The position numbers and the translations under genes were made by a program. From positions 6,466,606 to 6,530,605 of the forward strand of contig NC_029532.1 of NCBI RefSeq assembly GCF_001577835.2: a stretch of DNA of 64,000 bases. Reading direction: 5' to 3'. Under the pieces are notes generated by a model. That model was not told the origin of the DNA, did no database searches, and saw only the letters and a list, made by a program, of their open reading frames with translations. Below are positions 26,801 through 38,800 of the stretch, one piece after another (within the stretch, counting starts at the first letter, position 1; each line of letters begins with the position of its first letter). The stretch is from Coturnix japonica (Eukaryota; Chordata; Aves; Galliformes; Phasianidae).

Positions 26801-29800
26801 GTAAACACTCAACCTGTTTGCATAAGCTTAGCAATTCATCTGAGAAGCCCAAGGCGGCCTAGAACATATCACTGGTAAACATTACATCATCTATACTGTA
26901 AAACACAGACAAGAGAGTCACAATAAGGAAACAGCAGGGAAACAGGTGCACCTGGAACAAGGGTTGTTTTCTCCACATAGAAGCAAAAGCTTTTATCCCC
27001 CGTGGCAAATGAGAGACATTGAGGCTGCAGCCCTGCACAAGGAGAGGCTGCAGGATGGAGGGCACGCGTGATGCTGTTAGAGCTCCCTCAGAGATCACCA
27101 GGTTGGGAAGCTTTTCTTCTTTTCTAACCAGTGAGTCTGATTCTGTTGGTGCAGCGAAGGAGCAGAGTGGTAAAAACACACCCTCTGGACTTCAGACCAG
27201 AGTGTGGTTAAGAATGGGAACAGCTCCTCGGTCCTTCTGCTTCCTGGCACAACCCCCCTGAATCCAACCCCTTCCCCTCTTTCCCGTCCTTGCAGGACTG
27301 TCTGCTAACAGATTGCTTGACAGGATGGAGGTAGGGATGATCTCCTTCTTAAATATATGCAGAGAATCTGGTCTGAGAATAAAGGCAGATGTGAGGTTTG
27401 GGAGTCTTCCAATTATAGGATTCAGAGGGAAAGCACAGGTCTGAACAATGTATGTATCACCCTCTCCCTTTCAGCAGCCCTGTTTATGTCCATGTGTTAC
27501 AACTCAGGAATGTTTTGAGAAGCACAGCCATGCCTGAAATACAATGGAGCCGGGAGATGGATGCCTTGGCACCCTGCTGAACATATCCTGACTGCTCACA
27601 AGGTGTTCCGTGCCCAGCTGTGACCCAGCAAGGCACCCCTCCTGGCAGAGCACCTGGCAAATCCCCATGGACTTTGAGAGCATAGTAATGCATGTTCAGG
27701 GCAGCATCCCCTTGGAATCCAAAGCAATTTCCTTCTACTGCCTCCCACTTCTGAATTCTGATACTTTCTTCTGCTGTCACCTATTAAATAGAGCATGGAT
27801 TTTTTGTATATTTAAGTATTTATTTTCAATTAAAATATGGTGACCATTACCATCTGCTGTGTGAGCATTATATATAATGGTGACCATTACCATTCTGCAG
27901 GTGAGGCAGACCCTGGCTGTGCAGAACTGAAAGAGAAACACGGGAACCATCTGCACAACCTAAACCAAACTTCCCTCCTGCTGGCTCACAAACTGAAGGT
28001 ACAGTAAGCAACCCAAACAATTTCAGTGCTGCTATAGGAGGTTAAAAAGTAGAATAAAAGTTGCTGGCTACCCAAGGACCCAGGTGTGTTCAGGCTGTAA
28101 TGGGCATCATCTGTCTCTGCAGCAGGTTTATAAAACCCACATGGCTGCAAGAGAGTTGCAAAGCTTAATTCACTCTTTGTTAATGATACGTTAGTGCTGG
28201 TGGTCACAAGTGCCTTGCTTTGTGCTAGCTGAGGCAAAGAGAAGTGTTTGGGCCGCCTTCCAAAGTGTGTGCAGGATACAGCAGGGGTTGGTGGCACGAT
28301 AGCTGTGCTGCTCTCTTGGAGTTTGCTGCCCTTTGGCACTCAGCTCTTAGGAGCCATGTGACTCAGTCAAAAATACCATGTACGGTGTGTCATTTCCTAC
28401 CATAGGCACATCAGCTCCAGCAGAAGCAGTGGCTGACAGTGCTGAGTGAGAAAGCCAAGCTGGAGCTTTGGGAAAGCCAGAGGTTTTTGAGTGACCTGCT
28501 TCAGAATGACTTAAAGGTGAGCGATTCCAGTTGATGTGCTGCTGCTTCTGTATTAAGCCAAACGTTCTCTGCATTATTTTTGTTATGTTTTGTGAGCTGT
28601 GAGGATGAGTGACACTCCCTACCCTCCATACTCAGTTATTGCACTGTCAGTTGTACCCATCAAGAGTAATAACTCTTCAGGAGTTATTATTGAAATAAAT
28701 ATACGTGTATCCAAGAGGATAAGGGCACAAGGATTAAAAGTTCTGCCTTCCAAATAGAACCACTCATATCTCTGGACCTTTTCTGTTCCTGCAGCTGTGC
28801 AGTAGTTCTAAAGGCAGTGATTCCCCTGTGCCAAAGCTGGACCATGCAGAGCAAACATGGGTGGGACACCAGTCTGCAGGTGGAAGCACAGCTGGCAGGT
28901 ATGGGACACTGCGGTGGTGCCATCGTGTGCATCCTCTGAGGGTTCCTCAGTGAAAGCTGGGGTTGAAACTTTCTCTTTAATCACAACAAGGAAAAATTTC
29001 CTTCCTCTCCTGCCTTCAGTAATGAAGAGATGAACTCGATCAAACAATTTCCAGTGACTATGGAGAGAGATCACAACCCACTGGATTCCAAAACTGTGGG
29101 ACAAAGAAAATCTCTGGGAGGAAGGAGTTCATATGACCCAGCCCTTCATGGAGGTGAGCTCTGAGTTAATGGATTTGGTGGTATTGTGTAAACAATATTT
29201 TCTAGCATGGCTTATAATAGACTGTATAATTCAAGAGTTGGGATCACTAATCACAAATGTCACTAATTTCCCAGCTGATTCTGAATGGATGCTACCTCAT
29301 GCACTGTGTGAGGCAGTGCAGTGGAAGCATTCAGCTCTAATCTTCGTTTCTTGTGCTCAAAGTATCATGTTTAGAAACAAGACATATGGCTCTATTTCTC
29401 TATCTGTTAGATATTCTATTTATGATGACTTGAATTCTTCCTCTCCTCAGGATCTCTGCCAGCAGAGGATGGGGAGCCATTGCATGACCTGAACCTGCAG
29501 TCAGCTCCAATAGAGCTGCCCCCTGGGGAGCCCTGCACAGCAGATGGCTCCAGGGAGAGCAGTGACCAGGACAGCCAGGTAACACCAGCTCTGCTTCCAC
29601 CCTACTGGGCTCAGGTCTTGTTTTGTTGTATGTTCAGTCCCCATGTGGCCCTTCCTCTGTAATTGTGGCACTCTGCTCTGTCCCCAGTGGAGTGATGTTG
29701 GCCAGCACTATGGACGCTCCAGCTCTTTCTGTTCCTTCAGCCTGGCCATGGCAGAGCAGTGCTTGAGGGGAGAGGAGCTGCGTGCCCGCCACCAGGCTGC

Positions 29801-32800
29801 CCTCCTGGAGCTGCGCAGGAGAGCTCTGCGGGATAAAGCCAGAGCAGAACTGGCTTGGCTGAGCCACCAAAGGCGGTGAGGGAAGCTGGGCATCATGCTA
29901 TGGGCCTGCCCTGAGGGAGGGTCCTGAGGTTCATGGCATTAAATTGTCCATCTGACCATGGTACCTGCCCTCTCAGCTGTCTGGAACTCCTGCAAGATGC
30001 TGAAGGAGCCTCTGCTGTGGCTGAGAAGCAGCGCAAAGTCTTAACAGAGCTGAAACAGGAGCAGGTAATGCTGCAAGAGCAGCCGGGGCTCATTGCATCC
30101 CCCTCTGCTTCATGCAGCACTGGGAGGTGATCAGAGCAAGATTTAATATTGTTTTTTGTGTTATTAAAGGGAAAAGGTTGTTGGTGTTATTTCACGTGCA
30201 TTGTTCTGTTTTGTTTCCAACCTTATGGTGCTTTTTAAAACTTATTCTTAGCTCTCTCATGCTGTTTTCTTTCTCTGCTTTATGTAGGTAGAAATACAGC
30301 ACCTGCAAAATATCTACAGGGCTGCACATCAAGAAAGGAAGCTCTTATTAAAACAGCAAAGAGAAATCTTAGTGATACAGCAGTCAACAGCAAAACTCCA
30401 GGAAGAGCTGCATCATCTGAGTGGGAAGAAAAAGGTTATCAAGTCACTTAATGAGTGATGGCTTTTAATTGTGAGGGCGCAGGTAGTGCTAGGCTTGGAC
30501 ACATGTGCTGGACATGTGCTTATTCTCTTAATAAACAGGTGTTCTTCATTATTAGAATTGAATCTAAGGTAAAGATTCTCATATAAGTGGTTCCTACCTG
30601 GATCTGAACTTCAGCATCTTCAGACCATTCAGTTCTCACATGAGACTGTTTCCATTAAACTCATTCATTGTCCGTTGATTACTTTTGCAGTCCTAGTGAG
30701 GCTGTTAATAGAAGTCCCAGTGCTCTTTTTGGTTGTTTGTTTTATGTGGATGGATAATACTGAAGTCAGAGCTGGCACTACAACAAATATCCAGATGAAA
30801 ACTTACGCAGTTCTTTTCCTTTCAGCTTACCAAAAGCCCAGCAACTGAAGAAGTAATTAAGCTAAAGAAGAGTCAGATTTCTAGTGTTATGTTAGGTTCC
30901 TCCTTGGCAGAACATACAAGGCCTGATGTGCCTGGGGATAAACAGGATTGTGTCCAGCTAAAGAACAAACAAAACAAGAAATATGATGGGTAAGTAAAAC
31001 CCATCCCACAGTGATAGCTGAAGACAAAAACCAATCCAGTGGGGAAGACAGGAGCAGTTATAGCCCAGATAATTGTGTGAGGTTTAAATGCTCCCAAGAG
31101 GGCGTTTTATAATGATAAGTTCTGAAAACCTCCGTGGTCGAGCAGTTGATGCATCAATATCCCTGCTTAACATTCTGACCGATATTGCCTCATTGATTAT
31201 TTGGTGTGTCCTCTGTTTGTTCAGTCTGCCATCTCGTATCTAAAATGGTAAGTACCAGCTTACTGTAAGGTATAGGAACAGTTCCAAGTAAACTGAGGTG
31301 TGGATCCATATGGAGAGATATAAAAGCTATATACCACTTGCTAAGCTTTTCAGGTATGATGTATTTACCAGTGTATGACATTTCCCTGGGAATATCTGTG
31401 TTATGAACTTCTAAGCAGTTCTGTGGGACTGAGGCCCATCTCTGCAGTGATAGGAACAACTGCAGATCTAGACCAGTCAATTTCCATAGCATTAATAACC
31501 TGGATAATATTAATGGTGCCATACAATGTCTGATAACTCACATTTTCATGATGACTTCTAACTACAAGCTTAAAGCATTTTGCAACTATATATTAATTAA
31601 ACTTCAAAATACCGTGTGAAGTAAGTAGAACAGTATTGATTTAATTGGTGAAAATCACTCCTTTGTCATCCACTCTAAGGTTATGTATCACTTAACCCCT
31701 CAGAGCAGGTTTGTCTTTCACTTGGGATTTAACTACAGAAGGCTTTTGTGCTACATGGGGCTTACTGCTGTTCATAAGCTGACTCTTAGAGGTGTCACTA
31801 GAATACCAACATTCACATATAATTTGGGAGTTCAGGGAGGCTGTTCTGAGAAAGCACTGACCTTCTGTTCCCCAGGTGCCATAACCCCAACACCCCAGTT
31901 TGCTTTGTGCTGAGCAGAGCAGATTAGGACTCAGCAGTGTTCACACTGCTCAGAATGGCTGTTGTCCACATGCTTCAGGTGAATAAAGATCTAGCCTGCT
32001 TCAGAAGTGACTGAAGACAATAGGGAAAACCTTTTGTTTGGTGTTCCCCAGACCCTGTGAAGACTGGCAAGCCAGGGCTGTGCATTTACTTACACTGCCC
32101 GCAGGGAAAGGCTTTCAAATAAATCCCATCGTGGAATTGATCCATAACTCATGGTGTTATTGATTACAAGTCACAGGGATCTTTAAAAGGTTTCTTGGCT
32201 GTGCTTTTACTTCTTATTACTGACAAGCCTGTCCATAGGAGAACAGTGAATATTAGCATAAGTCTGGGGCAGACAGGGCCTGGTGGTGCTCAGTGTGCCC
32301 AAACTCTGTCTGCTGCATCACTATGTATGGATCTGTTTCCCACATAAGAGTGTAGAGTGGTAATGATGCTATCTACCCACAGGTATGTTAATATTTTATC
32401 CTGACCAGGAAGACAGTTAATAAGCAGGGCTGTCAGGGAGCGGAAGGGGTTGGGAAATGCTATTAAAAAATAAAGTGAACTGAAGTAATAAATTAATTGC
32501 TAACCTACAGGAAAAGCTGCTGGTTTGGGGGTTTCATCAGTGGGTGTGAAATACTGGAAACAAGGGATACAGAGATTGCAGTTATGAATTATTGTAAGCA
32601 GACAAGCATTTGGCTAAGGACTGAGAATGCATCTGCCAAATTAGGATACTCACTTTCATGTCCTTAAATACTTTATAATCATTTTTTGCATTTTCAGAGC
32701 TGATGATTTCTTTTCTAGTCTTCTCCTGTTCTCATATGCCTGTATAAAATACAGTACTGTGAGTGGGAGGGAGAAGTAAAAATAAGCATATGTCTGCAAG

Positions 32801-35800
32801 CACATACTGCCAGTACAGGTATTATCATGGGCTACCAGAAACACTTATGCATGTCTCCATCAACTTTGCATAGGCATATTGTTATTAACTTGGGAACACA
32901 AAAACGACTCCCAGTCATGAATTCCTTGTTTAACTGTTTTCAGCTTTTCTACCAGGAATAAGAAAACACTGCTACACTACCAGGAACAGACAGAGGAGCC
33001 TGTGAGTTTGCAGCAGTCCCTGGGTGCACGAGGTCCTGATTTGTCTGGGACAGAAGCCAAGAAAGTGTGTGATGCCACCAGTCAAACCACAGGCGTGGTC
33101 TGTGCGATCAAGCATACCACAGACACAGGTACCCAATAAGAAAAGTCTTCTGTAGCCAGCTGTGGACACTTAGTCAGATTAAGTTACAGAAGGTAAAAGC
33201 TGAAACCTGGAGTGGTTCAAATGATCTATTTAGAAGAGGACTGTAAAGCTGAGTAGCCTGTGAGACAGAACTTGTGATGCTTATCTATTCCTTGGTTGTC
33301 TCCAGTGTAGGTTTTGGTACAAGGATCTGTTCAGGATTAGCAAGAAGGAAGTGTATGAAGGTGTAAATGGTCTTGTTGGGGCGAAGGTTGTGCATAGAAA
33401 GAGTGACTGTAGAAATTTCTGGAAGTGAGAATTAAAGTTTCTGCTATGTGACTTGAAGATAAGTAAGGGGTGGCTGGATGAATAAGGTCATTGCCCCTTT
33501 CAGCTTCTATTGGGGGTGACAAGAAGTGTGTAGGGCCAGAATGAAAACAAGGCAAACAATCCATGTTCACTGAGAAAGGCTTTGGGGATGCCTTGTGCTC
33601 TGTGTACCTTATTCTGGGTCCAGGCAGAAAACATTCTTCAAGAAACTGGTAAATCATACTTAATGCTATTATGTCCCATCTGTTTCAAACACTTCAATCA
33701 AACTTTATTCCAGACGGAGAGAGAATCTTCTCATTTATTACCTAAGCGTCTTGCTCACTGTACCCAATGCATAAATCACTACTGGCTAAGATGGTAGAGA
33801 TCTCTCTAAGGTTTATCATGAGATATGGTTACAGTGCTTCCTTCGAACAAAATCATAACTTATTCTGATTATGCCATTAACAATTACTTTCTATTGAGGT
33901 ACGTTTAAAATGATTTAAGGATGTTCATTTCAAAAGAACATAGATCAGTTGGAGATGGACTTTGACAGCGCGTTGTGGAGTTATTTTTGTTTCCAGGTTT
34001 TATCCTCAGTTCATATTTCTTGCTATCAGTACAACGTATATATAACAGCCAGTTTTATTTCTGTGAGTCAGTTCTATAATTTATAGAGTTCTGGGGTATG
34101 CGTAGTCTCTGTATTATACAAAATATTGCATAAAGAATTGGTTTGTTTGTTTCTAATTAACTGTATTCTACATTTCCTTGTAGATATTGTAGTGAGTGAG
34201 ACTATAGGTTTGTGTAACTAAGAATTAGTAAAACTGCTCTTAATGTCAGAGATTTTGCAGATGTTGCATTGTTGCTAGATTCTTAGCATGTGGAAAACTA
34301 ATTGAAATAAATCCTGTTCCTGAGGTAAGAACTTCTACATGAACTTTAATAGATCCCAACTTCATCATTAGTGTTTTGACTTCATTTTCATATTTGGTGT
34401 GAGACTTGTGCTGTTCTACAACCTGGAATTTGAGTGGGAAGACTTTGACATGAACTCTAGTAGCAAGCCTTAGTCTTGCAAAGTAGCCATATTTACTTTG
34501 TGTGGTTGAGATGAAGGAACCCTTCTGTGCTGAGTAACCTGTACATTTCAGGTGGTGATGCCGCATTCTTAGAAGATCAAGAGAATGATTCTGTGACAGT
34601 GGAGAAAGCACCACGGGAGCAGAGAAATGGCAGAACTTCTAGAAAAGAACAAGACTCGTGTAGTCCATTTCAGGCATGTGTCAAGCTTAAGTTTTTCTTA
34701 CCTGTCTTTTTATTTTTGCATAAATTTTTCACAAAAGGAAATCCACAGTATTCCCTGTCCTGGAGATATCACACTTGGAGCTCAGCTTTGGCTGTCTTGC
34801 ATATATTCAGTGCTTTTATTTTATTTTATCATTGCCTCTTCAGGCTGGAACAAGTAAGAAGGATCTTTCTTTTGATGACCAAGATGGTGAAAAAAGATCA
34901 GCACTGGTGTCAAGTGAATCTACAGTAACGGAAACTCAGTTAAGGAAAGAAAGTTCATTAGCTGAGCAAAGGTACCGTCTCTGTCAAGATCAAGACCTCC
35001 TGTCCTACCTTCTGCTTCTTACTGATGTGTCAGATGTTGCCTTGTTTGGGTTTGATGCTCATAGTTGGTTCTGTTCTTTGAACATGTAATTCTTTTTGAG
35101 TCAACTGAATGAACATTGAAATTAGCTTCAGGAAATGTGTCTACAGAATGCTTTGGTCTTTAAAGAAACATCTGATGTAACAGCTGAAAACAAGGCTCTG
35201 TACTTAGCATTGTGATGAGTATGAGTAGCAAATACACCCAAAGAAACATAGTGTTATACACTAACATTGTTGAACATCTGAGTGCCACACACTTCATAAT
35301 TTCAGTTTTAATTCAGTTATGATCTTGTATTTTCAGGGTTAGCCCAGATCCTGAAAGAGAATCACAGATCATGCATGTAGCTGAAAAAGCATCTTCTGAA
35401 ATCCTTTTTCCAGAAGGTAAGCGCCTTTTCCCCTATAGGGCTTCTGTGGTTATTTATCATAATCTTCGTAACAGTTCTTTCTGGAGGTTGTTCATAGAGA
35501 ACAATGGTCTACTTCTTCTACCACGCAGTGACATTCCTCTTTGGGCTAAAATAAAAGAGATCATTACGAAAACTTTGCATTTGACTCTTCTGATCAACTA
35601 CTTCAGACGCTATTGTATTTGCTTGTTTGCTACAGTACTGATTTCTTCATCTTTATTTGATATGCCTTATTTTTATGATATTAAAATATTTCTCAAGTTG
35701 ACAGAGAATTTGATGCTGCTGATTTTTGAATGCCATTTACTGCTGGGTATTAAATGGATTTGGATCCAGCAACCTCTTCTTTTATAGATGTTTTCTTGAT

Positions 35801-38800
35801 GTTTTCTTGATTTTTATTTATTATTATTTTTTAGCTGTTCCACGTGAAGAGGAAATGTCTGCCCCTTGTGAGATCCACCAGGCTGATGGCAGTCAGTGTG
35901 TGAAGCCTTTGGACCATAATTCTCAAGAAACCTCTGATGAAGAGCTACAGTGGAAAGCATTTCCCAAAGGATTAGGTTCTACTGAGTCACTGTTCAAGTC
36001 AAACACCTTCTCTCCAGGCTCTGAAAGTGCCAGATCTGACTGTTCTCTCCCAGACTTTCAGAAGGTGTCTGCGGTTTGGATTGATATTTCAGAATGCTCT
36101 ATTTCAGAGTTTGAATTAGAGGTGCAAAATGCAGAGGATACTGATGTCGGTGTTCCAGAAGAATTAGTCTATGATGCTGTTCCTAACGCTCCAAAAGAGA
36201 CACCAATAGATTCTGGAAGGGAAACATCACATAGTGACAAACATAATGAACGTGGTGTGTCCAAGGATGACAGCAGCACAGAGATTTTATCGTGTTCTCA
36301 GATCTTCCAGAAATGCCCTAGAGAGGCTTCAGCTCATGGGCTCACTGGTCATTTGCTTTCTTTCCTTTCAACAGACAAAGCGAATACCTCCAAAACACCG
36401 TCACTGGATTCCTCTCAGTTTGATAAATCCACCAAGGGGATGGATAAACCACACTTGGAAGCCACAGAAAACTCAAAAAGTGCAGCTGCCAGCTCTTTTT
36501 GCAGTGATGATATTTACCTACTTCAAATCTACGAACAGCACAGTCCTAATTCTATAGCTAACAAATCCAAAAGGAATGATGGAATTAACTGTTCATTAGG
36601 GGATCAAAGTCTTCCGCTGGTGGATTCCTTGCAACCTTTAGATGTGGCTGCTAACCAATTCAGTAGCGCTGTCTCTTTTCCACCCAGTAAAGATGATGCA
36701 AATGATAAATTAGCAGCATGTGCATCGTTCAGAAATGCAACAGTGCAAAATGATCATGCGCAGCTTTTGAATGAGAGAGACATATCCGAAAAACTTGATC
36801 AGATTGTATCTCTGCCCTTGTCCACACAAGGAATTTCTGAGGAAGTCCATACAGAAACCACCTCCTTTGGGTCTTTGCAGAGGTTGGCGCCAGTAACTCA
36901 TAAGAACACAAAAACTACCAGGCAAGCCACAAAGGGACTGGGGAATGGAGAGTTTTCTTCCATTTCCTCAACAAAGCAACTGTTTCAATCTGAGAATTCT
37001 TTTAGAAGTGAAGATTATACAGTTTTTATTAGTGATGAGGGCCTCCATCCGGCTGATGAGGCTACCTTGTCAGAAATACTGTCTCCTGTTGATGAAGTGT
37101 TGTCCTATGGAAGTGCTGACTTGCCATCCTCTAATAAAAAGGATTTGTCATTTCCAAGTGAAGACCTTCCTCCTCCCCCTCTGGGTGTAGATATAATGAA
37201 AAATGATGATTCTAGCTTCAGTATAGATGATTTCCCATCTCCACCAGAACAAATGACAGACCCAGAGACTGGACAGTGTATGAATGACGATATATCACTG
37301 AAAATTGATGCATTCCCCCCAGTACCTGATACTGCTGTGTCTGAAGAATATCCTTTGCTCAATAGAGAGCCAGTTGATATGTTTTCCACTCAGGAAGGTA
37401 ACCTCTCAGAACTAAGTTTAGTTGAAGAAGAGATTTCCTGTGCAACGGAGCACTTGTCAGAATACCAGGAAGGAGAGCAGGAGACGCCTTTACAGTCTTT
37501 GGAGCTTCTGCCTGTGTCAAATCCCATTTCTTCTAGTCAGGCCAGTGAAAATCCTGCTTCTGTGATGAAACAATGCAAAACATATGTAATGCTGCCTGCA
37601 GCTGAGGAGGACAGCGATGACCCATTATCAGCATTTGAAATTGGAGATAGAGTATTAGTAAAGCAGACCGAACCTGGAACTCTGAAGTTCAAAGGACGGA
37701 CTTGTTTTGATAGTGGTCATTGGGCTGGTGTTGCACTGGACAAAGCTGAAGGTGATCATGCTGGAACTTACAAAGGGGTGAAGTACTTTGAGTGTGCACA
37801 GCACTGTGGTATCTTTGTCAGACCTGATGAGATTTCACACCTCTTGGAGGTTAACAAAAGTGGTTCCAGTTCCACTGGGGATGAAGACTCAGACTCCTAT
37901 GATGATGAATCCTTCCAAAGAGATGAGAAATACCCTGAAGTTGATGAACAGGGTGCAGGGGTAACAGAGCAGAAAGCTGAAGATACAAAAAGTACAGGAG
38001 GATCAGAAGTGTCAGAAAAGCAGTCTAGGCTGTATACTGCCTTGCAGTCTGGAAAAAGTCAAACATTTCCACATTCTGACCACTGTAAATGTGATGAATA
38101 TAATCCTCAAAATAATTTAATGTGTTGGGGATCAGATAAAGAGAAAACAGATATGATACGAATAAAACAAAGGATGCTTGCAGATGTGCCTCCAAAGGAA
38201 AATAAGATTACTCATGCAGATGGGATAAACACAAGCAAAAATGTTTGCTGCTTGGTAAAGAATCAGAAAAGAAATAAACTCACTGATGATATTGCAGCTG
38301 AACTTAGTAAGAAACTTCTATTTGATGCGTTAATTGCATTCTCTGAAACAGCTCAACACAAATACAGAAGTGCCTTTGAAGACGATGTGATGAATTATAT
38401 CAAAGGCCTAAAAGAAGGAGACAGTCAGAAACAATTTCTTATCAAAGAAAATCCAGTTGCTAGCTTAACTGAGCAATCAGCAGAGGTTGCTGATCTTTTA
38501 CTGCACAATTTCAATATGCTTAGCATTCATGGCTGTCACACAGCAGCAGAAAGAATTGTGTCTAAATTTGTAGATGATGCAGTTAAGGAATATAAGAAGA
38601 TTAAAAGAAAACAAGGAATAAAAACAGAGAAGAGATTTCCTTCATCTTCAGAGACTTCTCCAATTACTTTGCCTGTAAGTAAAGTTTGTCATCTGAAGTG
38701 CTGAACCTGAAATTGGGTCTATGCTTGCAAGCATTTCTTTTGCCAGGTTGTTTTTTTGTCAAAAATTGCATTGTATCAACATATGGAACAGAACCATTCC

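Noticed and set aside
35726-35834. The upstream Met of the longest open frame
   Set aside because: This part is intron: the acceptor tattattttttag at 35834 and the phase from exon 26 show that coding begins at 35835.
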